A stretch of DNA of 39,811 nucleotides from Sphingomonadales bacterium. GTDB taxonomy: Bacteria > Pseudomonadota > Alphaproteobacteria > Sphingomonadales > Sphingomonadaceae. Location: NCBI GenBank assembly GCA_027489295.1, contig JAIYAA010000310.1, forward strand, positions 1 to 39,811, given 5' to 3'. Both the position numbers and the translations under genes were made by a program. The notes below the pieces were generated by a model, which worked only from the letters and a program-made list of their open reading frames with translations, was not told the origin of the DNA and did not search any database. Below, piece by piece: positions 6,424 through 13,620 of the stretch. Numbering within the stretch: the stretch's first letter is position 1; each line of letters opens with the position of its first letter.

Positions 6424-9138
6424 TTATGCTCCTTTGCTCTCGGGGAAATCGGGATTGCGGAAGACCCAGCAGGCGACGGTCTTCCCGGTGACGGAATTGA
6501 TCGGCTTCACCGCGATGAAGCGGCGGCTCTTCGAGGTCTTGAGCAGCTTCTGCAGCTCGAGCATCGTGCAGAGCGGGCGCAGGCCGCTGGTGGTGCAGCG
6601 CGATTCGTACTGCACCAGGCTGATGGCGATCTGATCGGCCTTGCGGCTGTGGTTGATCGGGTTCGGCGGGTTGGTGACGCTCGCGTCCTGGGCGACGAAA
6701 TGGTCGTACCGCTCCCAGAACTGCACGACATACGGGTGATCCGCGTCGGTGAGCTGGTGGCGCTCGACCAGCATGGCGAGGATCAGCGCATGCGCATCGG
6801 CGACGTCGCGGTCGCTGATGTTGGTGATGACGACGCGCATCGCGTCCAGCATCGCGGCGAGCTGGGCGTGGTTGTGTGCAAAGCGATAGTTGCCGCAGCC
6901 GGGATAGTCCCGCATCGCCGGTTCGTGGCGGGCATAGGCCGCGAAATATGCGGCGAGGATCTGCTCTTCGCGCCGGGTGACATGCACCGGGAAGCCCGAG
7001 ACGTCCTTGATGTCCGCGGCCTTGAGCTTGCCCGCAGCGGCCTTGCCCTCGGGGGAGAACCGGCCCTTGTCGAAGTGGACGCCCATGATGCGCTCGGTGA
7101 GCGCCTCTGATCCTTGCACGCGGGCGTTCTGCGCGATCACCAGCGCCGCGCGGAACGGCGGCTCGTAGGTTTCCATGCCGGCATTGGCGACGGCGCGGGT
7201 GCGGACGGGGCGGCCGTTATAGGCGGTTTTCAGTTCGTCCCATTCGAAGCGCCGGGCATGCGCCGTCTCCTGCGTGCGGTCGCCCTCGATCATGGCCACC
7301 GGCAGGTTCGCGACCTGGCCGAGCGTGCGGGCGATGCCGGCGATCGTGCCCTTGGTCGGATCGAAGCCCTCGTATCCGGGGCGGCCGAGCAGCTTCCACA
7401 GGAACTCCAGCAGCGTCGTCTTGCCGCTGCCCGGTTCGCCGGTCATTTCGAGGAAGCCCAGGCTCTCCTGGTGGCGGCGCACCTGCTCCGCGAACAAGCT
7501 CAACACCCAATAGGCCAGCACCACCAGCCCCTTGGGGCCATAGGCCACCGAAAGCGGCTTCACCCATGTGAGATCGAGGCGATCGGGATCATACTCGATC
7601 CGCAGCATCCGCTCATTGGAGCGCAGCTTCACCGACTGTTTGCCGAGGCGGAAATAGTCCTCCTCGTTCACATCGTAGGTGCGGCCCTTGTGCACGGCGA
7701 TATCGCCGAACACCCACGCTTCGTGTTCCTTGGAATAGCCGACGAACTGCAGGGCCTCGACCATGCGGATCTGCGCCCATTGCGCCTGCATCAGCTTGTC
7801 CAGCTGGTACTGGTTGCCGGTCCACTGCGCGCCGGGGGCAATGCTGGCGAGCCGCTTCTTGAAGTCGCCGGCACCCGAGCAGGCGGAGCCGGAAAATGTG
7901 GCTTTCACGCCCGCACGGTCGGAGGGGAAGTCGACGCGGAGGAGGTAGGAGCCTTCTTCGACGATCGGGTCCCGCTGATAATAGAGGGTCCGGAAGGTGC
8001 AGTTCGCCACCTCTTCGATCTCGACGGCGCGCTCGGCCGCCTTGTTCCACTGCTCTTCGAAGGTCAGCTCCTTGAAGTCCTCGAACTCCGGATCCTGGCT
8101 TTCCAGCAGCGACTGGTGCTCGCCCTGGATGCGTTCCAGCGAGAAATTGGCCCAGAGCTGCTTGCCGCCGAAGGTGATCGGGAACGACACGAGCCGCTTG
8201 CGCTCGTAGATCAGCAGCGCTTTCGCGGTGGCCGAGCTGGCGATCGTGATCTCGCCGTTCCAGCGATATTCATCGAGGTCCGCCGGCTGCAGCTTGTCGC
8301 GCTGCGCCAGGTCGTTCCAATCGAGCTTCTCGCCCTCGCCATCGGGGCGTACCTGGGCGGCGCCGCAGGCCCAACCTTCGGCGCGGGCCTGCTCGGCGAA
8401 TTTGCGGGTGAAGCGCACGCCGGCCGCGCCGACGTCAAAGGCCCAGATCAGCTTGGGCGTAGCGATGTTGAGATCGCCGCAGGTCTTGCGCAGTTCGGCG
8501 AGGAAGTGCTCGGGATAGACGTTGCACGACATCGCGCCGACGGCGTGCACCTTGCCGGTCTGGACGAGCGCGATCGCGTCGAAGATGCCCTCGGCGATCC
8601 AGATTTCGCCGGCACGCGCATAGTCCAGCATCGTGCGCTTCGGGTACAGCCAGCAATGGCCGCGCCAGGTGCTGCCATAGTTGAACCGCGCCTTCTTCTT
8701 CCCGAAGCGGCTGGGCTGGTCGATCAGCCGTTCCCAATAGCTGTTGCCGGGAAGCGGGAAGCGGACGGTGGCTGTGGTGAGCCCAAGCTTCTGGTCGCTG
8801 TACCATTCCTGCCGGTAGCTGCCGCGCAGCCCGGCCAGGTCGAAACCGCGGGCGTGCAGCAGATAGGCGTCGGCCGCCGCGTTCGGATCCTCGGGGGTGG
8901 CCTTGTGCCGGTTCGACCAGTTCTCAAACAGCTCGGGATAGAGATCCTTGACGTGGCTATCCCTGCCGCAGCGGTTCTGTCGTCCGCATTTCACAACCCA
9001 CGGGTTGTCGGCGCGAACGAATGCTTCCTTCTTGCTGCAGTGCTCGCACCGGCCTTCCTGCAGCCACGCGCCCTTTTCCTTGAAGCCATAGTCACGCTTC
9101 AGGTTGGCCAGGACTTCCTTGAGCAGATCGTCGCGCAT
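6424..9138 (-). CDS. primase-helicase replication protein
   Basis: 904 residues. The N terminus has a primase-type zinc finger (C33EHC then CGRQNRC, residues 30-60). A Toprim-like region follows (IAEGIFDAIAL near residue 183, then WAFDVGAAG, then DWNDL), and an ATPase domain carries a Walker A motif GEPGSGKTTL at 567-576 with MIEGD downstream. This zinc finger, Toprim and helicase order is typical of large phage or P4-alpha-like primase-helicases. It replaces the rolling-circle initiator gpA that P2 uses, so replication of this phage probably starts from an origin opened by this protein. The right-end repeat array at 38936-38998 is a candidate target. Confidence 0.88.
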   Translation of the reverse strand: MRDDLLKEVLANLKRDYGFKEKGAWLQEGRCEHCSKKEAFVRADNPWVVKCGRQNRCGRDSHVKDLYPELFENWSNRHKATPEDPNAAADAYLLHARGFDLAGLRGSYRQEWYSDQKLGLTTATVRFPLPGNSYWERLIDQPSRFGKKKARFNYGSTWRGHCWLYPKRTMLDYARAGEIWIAEGIFDAIALVQTGKVHAVGAMSCNVYPEHFLAELRKTCGDLNIATPKLIWAFDVGAAGVRFTRKFAEQARAEGWACGAAQVRPDGEGEKLDWNDLAQRDKLQPADLDEYRWNGEITIASSATAKALLIYERKRLVSFPITFGGKQLWANFSLERIQGEHQSLLESQDPEFEDFKELTFEEQWNKAAERAVEIEEVANCTFRTLYYQRDPIVEEGSYLLRVDFPSDRAGVKATFSGSACSGAGDFKKRLASIAPGAQWTGNQYQLDKLMQAQWAQIRMVEALQFVGYSKEHEAWVFGDIAVHKGRTYDVNEEDYFRLGKQSVKLRSNERMLRIEYDPDRLDLTWVKPLSVAYGPKGLVVLAYWVLSLFAEQVRRHQESLGFLEMTGEPGSGKTTLLEFLWKLLGRPGYEGFDPTKGTIAGIARTLGQVANLPVAMIEGDRTQETAHARRFEWDELKTAYNGRPVRTRAVANAGMETYEPPFRAALVIAQNARVQGSEALTERIMGVHFDKGRFSPEGKAAAGKLKAADIKDVSGFPVHVTRREEQILAAYFAAYARHEPAMRDYPGCGNYRFAHNHAQLAAMLDAMRVVITNISDRDVADAHALILAMLVERHQLTDADHPYVVQFWERYDHFVAQDASVTNPPNPINHSRKADQIAISLVQYESRCTTSGLRPLCTMLELQKLLKTSKSRRFIAVKPINSVTGKTVACWVFRNPDFPESKGA

Positions 9139-9244
9139 CGGGTGGTTTGGTCTTTCGCAGGCAAGCGGAGGGCGTTCCCGGAAGCGGGGTGCTCCGGGCG
9201 GGTACGATTGGGGTGCGGTTCAGCCGGCGCGGTGCCGGCGGGGA

Positions 9245-9547
9245 TCAGGCGGTGACGGGGAACATGTCGATGGTGCCGTCATTCGCGGGCGGCGGTGGCG
9301 GCGGCGCGTCGTCGTTGGCCGGCTCCCGCCACCTGCCGATCGGCAGATGCAGGTGAGGGTTGGGCACCAGGCCGCGCACCACCAGGCGCACCGCGACGAT
9401 CTGGGCGACGAAGGCGCAGCCGCATTCATCGTTGTCGCAGAGCATGCGCGCTTCGCGCACGGTGGGCGTGATCTGCTCGCTGGTGCGGCAGCTCACCTTC
9501 GCCCCGCATTCCGGGCAAACGAACAGGCGTCGTCTTGTGGTGCTCAT
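9245..9547 (-). CDS. ogr: Ogr/Delta-type zinc-finger activator of late genes
   Basis: 100 residues. The N-terminal 55 match the Ogr/Delta pattern: FVCPECG (C11, C14), R-x-S, then LCDNDECGCAFVAQ (C37, C42). P2 Ogr binds dyad sites upstream of late promoters and contacts the RNA polymerase alpha subunit. The C-terminal extension is Pro-rich and longer than in P2 Ogr (about 72 residues). Three 22-bp palindromes at the heads of the late units (19459, 23794, 34367) are its likely targets. The start at 9547 overlaps the CII-like stop by ATGA. A 106-nt gap with a GCCGGC stem-loop separates it from the primase gene. Confidence 0.88.
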   Translation of the reverse strand: MSTTRRRLFVCPECGAKVSCRTSEQITPTVREARMLCDNDECGCAFVAQIVAVRLVVRGLVPNPHLHLPIGRWREPANDDAPPPPPPANDGTIDMFPVTA

Positions 9548-10035
9548 TGGGTTCCCCCCGCGATCTGCCGCGGCCCCGCGCCGCGGCGAAAGATGGCGCC
9601 CAGGCGGCGCGCGATCGTTTTGGTGGCCTGTTCCAGCTCGGCCGTTTCCGTCATGGCGCGCATCACGTCCGCGCGGGTGGCCGATGGCCGGGCAGCGACG
9701 AGCGTATGCTCGACAGCCTCCCCGAATTCCTTGGCCGTCTCCGACAGCTCCTCGACAAGCGCGAGGCTGCACGGATCGACAACGATCGCACGGCACTCGG
9801 TCGCAGCCTGATAGACCGCGAGGAAGGGCAGCAGCTCACCGCCAGCGTCAAGAAACGCCATGTCGAGCGCGAACGCCTGTGCCAGCGTGGGGGTGGTGCC
9901 TACATCCGGATCCGCCCAGTTGTAGAAGGTCCGCTCGCCCACCTGGGCAACGGCGGCGGCGCGCTTGGCGCCGATCTTCTCCGCGATGGTGAAGGCGGCA
10001 TGTGCCCAGGTCCCGGGGGTGCGTTGCTTCGTCAT
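9544..10035 (-). CDS. CII-like regulatory HTH protein
   Basis: 163 residues. The N-terminal segment AEKIGAKRAAAVAQVGERTF, followed by YNWADPDVG and a helical region starting TLAQAFALDMAFLDAGGE, resembles the alphaproteobacterial phage proteins that I group with P2/CP76-type CII regulators. It probably binds DNA in the switch or early region. It sits between small early genes and ogr and is coupled to both by overlaps (TGATG upstream, ATGA downstream). The specific role is inferred. Confidence 0.7.
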   Translation of the reverse strand: MTKQRTPGTWAHAAFTIAEKIGAKRAAAVAQVGERTFYNWADPDVGTTPTLAQAFALDMAFLDAGGELLPFLAVYQAATECRAIVVDPCSLALVEELSETAKEFGEAVEHTLVAARPSATRADVMRAMTETAELEQATKTIARRLGAIFRRGAGPRQIAGGTQ

Positions 10036-10349
10036 CAGAACGGCACCTCCTCACATTCGCGGCATTCCGGGCCGGCCTGGCCGGCAAGGTCATCCAGGCA
10101 GGTGGCGCATAGGTTGTTCTCGGCGGCGATCGGGCAGATGATCGCCTCGATCTGCACGATGCGATTGAGCATGTGCCCCTTGGCGATGCGGCGACTGCGG
10201 AGCAGCCGTAGGCTTTCGAAAAGCGTTCGCCGCTCCTCCAGCAGGAATGCCAGATCAGGTAGGCCACCACCGCCGGAGGGGGTGGAAACGGCGGTGGTGG
10301 CCTGCCCCACAGTGCGACCCGTGGGGTTATAGGGTGCGAGATCAGCCAC
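10035..10349 (-). CDS. small early protein with two Cys pairs
   Basis: 104 residues starting at GTG 10349, which overlaps the preceding stop as GTGGCTGA. A helical middle (LAFLLEERRTLFESLRLLRS) precedes CATC and CREC pairs near the C terminus, suggesting a zinc-binding knuckle. No family is recognised. The GTG start is preferred over further upstream starts because they would overlap the neighbour extensively. Confidence 0.72.
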   Translation of the reverse strand: MADLAPYNPTGRTVGQATTAVSTPSGGGGLPDLAFLLEERRTLFESLRLLRSRRIAKGHMLNRIVQIEAIICPIAAENNLCATCLDDLAGQAGPECRECEEVPF

Positions 10350-10545
10350 GGTGCGGCCTCGCGAAGCGCACCTGCAAAAGGCCGCGATCGTCTTTCTCGA
10401 GAACGATCTGCCAGCCTGAGGCATGGTCGATATTGGCGATGCCAACGGGCTCGCGCTGCAGCTCAGCGCCCCTGCTCTGCAGGTCGGTGAGCGCTGCGAC
10501 CAGGTGCCCAAGGGTGCGCACCGTGTGAGAGGCAACCTCAGTCAT
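10342..10545 (-). CDS. 67-residue early hypothetical protein
   Basis: Begins MTEVASHTVRTLGHLVAALT. Predicted mixed alpha/beta (GWQIVLEKDDRGLLQVRFA looks like two strands). Function unknown. ATGACTGA at its start overlaps the Cro-like stop by 8 nt, the basis for the start at 10545. Confidence 0.7.
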   Translation of the reverse strand: MTEVASHTVRTLGHLVAALTDLQSRGAELQREPVGIANIDHASGWQIVLEKDDRGLLQVRFARPHRG

Positions 10546-10867
10546 TGGCGGGCGCCTTCGGCAAAACTGGAGCCGGATTGCATGGGACATGTATCGTGCC
10601 GCTTGATACCTCAGCGTCATGATTCCTCGCGGCGGTGAAGACATCGGGACGAAGACGCTCGCGGGAGACACCGAGGCCAGCCTCGACCTTCGACGCGTAT
10701 CGGCTGGGGAGCAGAGATCCTTTGGCCATCAACTGCGAGATATTGCCCTGAGAGCAGCCGCAGAATTCAGCGAACTTGGTCTGTCCGCCTGCCAGCTTGA
10801 TCGCGTCCTCGAAGGCGCGCCGGGCATCTTGGTAGGCAGCTTCAGAAAGGTCATATCGCGAGATCAT
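10538..10867 (-). CDS. Cro-like regulator (YdaS-type HTH)
   Basis: 109 residues. AIKLAGGQTKFAEFCGCSQG followed by NISQLMAKG and then RERLRPDVF matches the YdaS/Cro-like HTH domain (a LAGGQT...LA...G.sq..IS.W pattern with terminal LRPD.F). It is the first gene of the leftward early operon, divergent from the repressor, the standard position of Cro. It would repress the repressor promoter or its own at the shared operators (10879-10912). No Shine-Dalgarno is seen before ATG 10867, and the candidate -10 is so close that the transcript may be leaderless. Confidence 0.85.
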   Translation of the reverse strand: MISRYDLSEAAYQDARRAFEDAIKLAGGQTKFAEFCGCSQGNISQLMAKGSLLPSRYASKVEAGLGVSRERLRPDVFTAARNHDAEVSSGTIHVPCNPAPVLPKAPAND

Positions 10868-10873
10868 GCATGA

Positions 10874-10902
10874 GACATATAAGCACTCTTATGCTCGGTC
10901 AA
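10874..10902 (-). promoter_or_regulatory. candidate leftward early promoter
   Basis: On the minus strand TTGACC (10902-10897), a 17-nt spacer, then TATGTC (10879-10874). TATATG at a 15-nt spacing is an alternative -10. Both operator copies overlap this promoter. The predicted start would fall almost at the Cro ATG. Confidence 0.5.
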
Positions 10903-10912
10903 GCAAACTTAT
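10879..10912. promoter_or_regulatory. two matching operators in the repressor/Cro switch
   Basis: ATAAGCACTCTTAT (10879-10892) and TCAAGCAAACTTAT (10899-10912) share the imperfect dyad AAGCA-N2-CTT. They are exactly 20 bp apart, so they lie on the same face of the helix. They lie between the divergent cro and repressor starts, so they are the likely sites for both proteins. A further perfect 10-bp palindrome CTTATATAAG (10908-10917) overlaps the second copy. Confidence 0.7.
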
Positions 10913-10927
10913 ATAAGGCGGCTAATT

Positions 10928-11443
10928 TTGCGTGATATCCCCCAATGGGTGAGCATCATCGGTGAGAGACTGGGCATCGCCATGCAGGCGAAAGGCGTCG
11001 ACCAAGCGGCGCTCGCTCAAGCCGTGGGGTGCACGCAGGCAGCGATCAGCATGATCCTAAGCGGCAAGACGCACCGATCGCGTCTGTTGCCTGACATTGC
11101 CGATTATCTGGGTGTTTCGCTCAGGTGGCTGAAGGGGCAGGACGTTCCCCAGGCTGACGAAGGCACGACCGCACCTGCCACTTCTGAAGAGCCAAAGCTG
11201 CGCATCATGATGATGCCTATGGTGGTTCCTAGTGAAGATGCGCTGACGGAGATGTTTGCAGCCCTTCTGTCGATCGAGCAGCCAGGCGAGTCGTTGGACG
11301 AACGTGCTCGATTCTTAGCTCAGTTGCTGCCAAGCGCGCTTGCGCAGCTGCAAGAGCGAATCCCTGTTGAAGACTTGGCCGTCGCGCATGCTCGCGCGCG
11401 AGCGTCTCGACTTGATGCCAAAGAGCGTCGCGCGCGGCAGTGA
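10928..11443 (+). CDS. lysogeny repressor (HTH, no self-cleavage domain)
   Basis: 171 residues from TTG 10928, with AAGGCGG 8 nt upstream as ribosome site. The N-terminal XRE helix-turn-helix is clear (QAALAQAVGCTQAAISMILS, then LPDIADYLGVSLRWLKG). The C-terminal half (about 80-171) is helical and lacks the Ser/Lys S24 peptidase motifs of lambda-type CI, so RecA-stimulated self-cleavage is not expected. P2 C also lacks it. It is divergent from the Cro-like gene and probably maintains lysogeny through the operators at 10879-10912. An antirepressor or another signal would be needed for SOS induction. An ATG start at 10982 would cut into the HTH and is unlikely. Confidence 0.85.
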   Translation: MRDIPQWVSIIGERLGIAMQAKGVDQAALAQAVGCTQAAISMILSGKTHRSRLLPDIADYLGVSLRWLKGQDVPQADEGTTAPATSEEPKLRIMMMPMVVPSEDALTEMFAALLSIEQPGESLDERARFLAQLLPSALAQLQERIPVEDLAVAHARARASRLDAKERRARQ

Positions 11444-11691
11444 GAACCGCACAGGTTACGTTGCATTCAAGACAACCAACTTCGCACCCCCGATCCCGCT
11501 GATCCAACTTCACTACTCAAAACCCCCGTTGTGCGCCTTACAATGTTCCCCTTGTGTTCCCATTAGGCGAATGTGAACGGTGTAGGAAATAGCAAAAATT
11601 CGCTGGTAAATGCAGCATTTGGAACCAGCGCCAGCATTTCAGTTGCGTACCGACGCCTAGGTCGGCATGGAGCGCGCATTCAGGGGGCTGG
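11444..11691. other. 248-bp regulatory gap between repressor and membrane protein
   Basis: No convincing gene. It contains a candidate LexA box (11545-11559) and the left arm of a 12-bp inverted repeat (11649-11660). Base composition is visibly lower in G+C than the surroundings. Confidence 0.6.
11545..11559 (+). promoter_or_regulatory. candidate alphaproteobacterial LexA box (GTTC-N7-GTTC)
   Basis: GTTCCCCTTGTGTTC fits the direct-repeat SOS motif known for alphaproteobacterial LexA. It lies 133 bp upstream of the membrane-protein start and is followed by CATTAGGC, similar to the CTATTAGGCC after the second box at 38672. An 8-base pattern is expected about once by chance in a window of this size, so location carries most of the weight. 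Confidence 0.55.
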
Positions 11692-11743
11692 ATGCAATAC
11701 GAAGCAAGTACCGCCGAATGGCGTAAGTCGACTAGGCGTCGGT
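11649..11743. repeat. 12-bp inverted repeat around the start of the membrane-protein gene
   Basis: ACCGACGCCTAG (11649-11660) and CTAGGCGTCGGT (11732-11743) are perfect inverted copies separated by 71 bp. They enclose the ribosome site and the ATG at 11692. In RNA they could pair and sequester the start, or they may be protein sites. Confidence 0.6.
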
Positions 11744-12222
11744 GGGGAATGTACCTTTGGGCAGGGGGGCTTGTGGCGCTGGTCGCTGCAGGCGGATTGA
11801 GCTTGCACGCAATGGGTCATGATCAGGCGCAGCGCCGGTCTGTTCCTGCGATGATCACCCTAAATCGCTCTGGCGAGCACTCGCTATCGGCACATGTTCT
11901 GTTCAACGCACGGTTGGTGGATGCGGACGTCTATGGTTCTATCGCTGGCAAGGTAGCGATCGTTGCCGAGTCTGTGGCGAGCCGAGATGATATTCGCCCA
12001 AACGATACCGTCCGCGTGGCGATCGAGGATCGCGCCGGGAAGTTCTATCACCTCACTTATAAAGCGGCTTCCCTCCTGCGAGTCGCTGCAGAAGACACGC
12101 CGCCTGCAGACGTGCTGCTACTCGCGCAGGAGCAGGCAATCGACGCGCCTAGGGCAGTCAGTGCGGCTCGCGCCTGGGCGGGGGCACAGCCAACTAGCTG
12201 GCTGGATCGTCTTGGCCTGTGA
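11692..12222 (+). CDS. membrane-anchored protein, possible lysogenic-conversion gene
   Basis: 176 residues. A basic N terminus (RKSTRRRW) is followed by one transmembrane helix (residues 20-40, MYLWAGGLVALVAAGGLSLH) and a soluble C-terminal part of about 130 residues. This predicts an inner-membrane anchor with a periplasmic domain. No family is recognised. It stands alone on the plus strand between the repressor and the last tail gene. That is where temperate phages often carry genes expressed in the lysogen, such as exclusion functions. Its base composition is less GC-rich than the structural genes, as for a moron. AGGGGG precedes ATG 11692. ATG 11749, after GGTGGGG, is an alternative start. 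Confidence 0.7.
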   Translation: MQYEASTAEWRKSTRRRWGMYLWAGGLVALVAAGGLSLHAMGHDQAQRRSVPAMITLNRSGEHSLSAHVLFNARLVDADVYGSIAGKVAIVAESVASRDDIRPNDTVRVAIEDRAGKFYHLTYKAASLLRVAAEDTPPADVLLLAQEQAIDAPRAVSAARAWAGAQPTSWLDRLGL

Positions 12223-12242
12223 CGCGCCGCGTCTAGGCGCGT
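12222..12242. terminator. hairpin between convergent genes
   Basis: ACGCGCC-N7-GGCGCGT forms a 7-bp stem over the stop codons of both converging genes. No T-run follows on either strand, so it is at most a weak or factor-assisted terminator. Confidence 0.35.
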
Positions 12243-13234
12243 AGCTCCAGCTTGATCGCCGTCGTGAAGCCGCCGCGATCATCCAGCTGGTGGTTCGCCT
12301 CTTCGACCAGCCATTGCTGCGCGTCGATGTCGGCCTTGAAGCCCTGGGCGGTCGTAGGCTGTTCGGGAGATATGTCGGCGCGGCCCAGCGCGAGGGTGAG
12401 GTTGAGGCTGCGCGGCGCGCGGCCCGCTCGCTTCGATTCGGCCGTCGCGGCGCGCTTCGCCTCCGCCTCTGTCGGGTAGACACGGGAAAGCTTGCGCTCG
12501 GGCCCGTCGCCGCTGCCCACCTCTACCTTCTTCTTCCGCGCACCTTTCCGATCATGCCATTCCGCCACGATCTTGCCGGCCACTTCGCGCTTCTCGACGC
12601 GGTAGCTGTGCCGATCGCCGTCGCGGCGGCGGATGGTGATGCCGGGCAGCGGCTTGCCGGTGGCGGTGATGCCGGCGCCGATCGGCGCGAAAATCAGGCA
12701 CCCCGCCTTGATCGTGGCGACCGCGTCAGATTCCTTCCCCAGGCGGCGCAGGAATGCGATGTCGCTCTCTCGCTCCTGTGACAGCGCCTTGACCGCCTTC
12801 GACGCCAGCGCGGGCGCGCAGCGCGCGTCCAGCTTGTTCCGTCCTGCGATCGTCTTGACCACGGCGCCTAGGGTCGTCGCATGCCAGCTCTGTTCGCGGC
12901 GGGTGGTGAGGCTGCTGGCGAAGTCCGCTGCGCTGGCCCTGATGATGACGGTGTCCGGTGGCCCGGAATGCTCCACCTCGTCCACCTTGAACCGGCCCTT
13001 GTCGACCAGGCCGATCGGCACCCCGGCGCCGGCCTTCCAGCCGAGCGCGACGGTGAGCACCGCGCCCTCGGGCGGCAGGACGAGCTTGCCGTCGCTATCG
13101 TCGAGCACGAGGTCGAGCTGGTCGGCATCGCCGCCGCGCTTTTCCGTGATGCGCAGGCTGATCAGGCGCGGCCGGATCCTCGGCGATAGATCCTTGCCGT
13201 CGAGCGTGATGCGGAAATCGGCCGTCGGCGTCAT
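12233..13234 (-). CDS. D: tail hub/late control protein D
   Basis: 333 residues. Matches P2 gpD: N-terminal RITLDGKDLSPRIRPRLISL, a middle region with SWHATTLGAVVKTIAGRNKL and QERESDIAFLRRLGKESDAV, and a C-terminal segment with HQLDDRGGFTTAIKLELRA. gpD forms the baseplate hub (gp27-like) below the tail tube. It is the last gene of the V-to-D operon, and its start overlaps the U stop by ATGA. Confidence 0.93.
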   Translation of the reverse strand: MTPTADFRITLDGKDLSPRIRPRLISLRITEKRGGDADQLDLVLDDSDGKLVLPPEGAVLTVALGWKAGAGVPIGLVDKGRFKVDEVEHSGPPDTVIIRASAADFASSLTTRREQSWHATTLGAVVKTIAGRNKLDARCAPALASKAVKALSQERESDIAFLRRLGKESDAVATIKAGCLIFAPIGAGITATGKPLPGITIRRRDGDRHSYRVEKREVAGKIVAEWHDRKGARKKKVEVGSGDGPERKLSRVYPTEAEAKRAATAESKRAGRAPRSLNLTLALGRADISPEQPTTAQGFKADIDAQQWLVEEANHQLDDRGGFTTAIKLELRA

Positions 13235-13620
13235 GCAGCGGCATCCGGTGATTCGAGCAGGTCGATGCCGAAGTCGATCTGGCGGGGCTCGCCACTAGGC
13301 AAAAAGTGCCGGTGCCGCTCGTCGATCGCGGTGATCACGAAATTGCCGAGCACGTTGCCCAGGCCATCGACCAGCGGCCAATCCTCGCCATCGGCCGCCA
13401 TCTCGATCAGCTTGTCGAGCGAGACGCGGCCGTCTGCCAGCTCGATATGTGCGCTGCCGGACAGGGTGATCGTCTCCAGCCCGGGCCCGGTGAACTGGAT
13501 GGCTTCCTTGGTCCCGACGCGGCCGTTGCTGGCGAAGTGCCAGGCCCGCTTCCGCTGCAGCTCGTCATAGGCCAGCGTGTCGATCGCGAAGACGAACATC
13601 CCCAGGCTGAGCAGCTTCAC
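13231..13620 (-). CDS. U: tail protein U
   Basis: 129 residues, P2 gpU family, the tail terminator-type protein. LAYDELQRKRAWHFASNGRV and then QFTGPGLETITLSG are characteristic. It is shorter than P2 gpU (about 159). It sits between the tape measure and D as in P2, with overlaps at both ends. Confidence 0.92.
   Translation of the reverse strand: MKLLSLGMFVFAIDTLAYDELQRKRAWHFASNGRVGTKEAIQFTGPGLETITLSGSAHIELADGRVSLDKLIEMAADGEDWPLVDGLGNVLGNFVITAIDERHRHFLPSGEPRQIDFGIDLLESPDAAA

Noticed and set aside
7114..9255. 713-codon plus-strand frame opposite the primase-helicase
   Set aside because: No domain is seen, composition is typical of a complementary-strand shadow, and zinc finger and Walker motifs are on the minus strand.
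11573..11800. 75-codon frame before the membrane-protein gene
   Set aside because: It overlaps the better-supported frame from 11692 and has no domain. The GTG start lacks a ribosome site.
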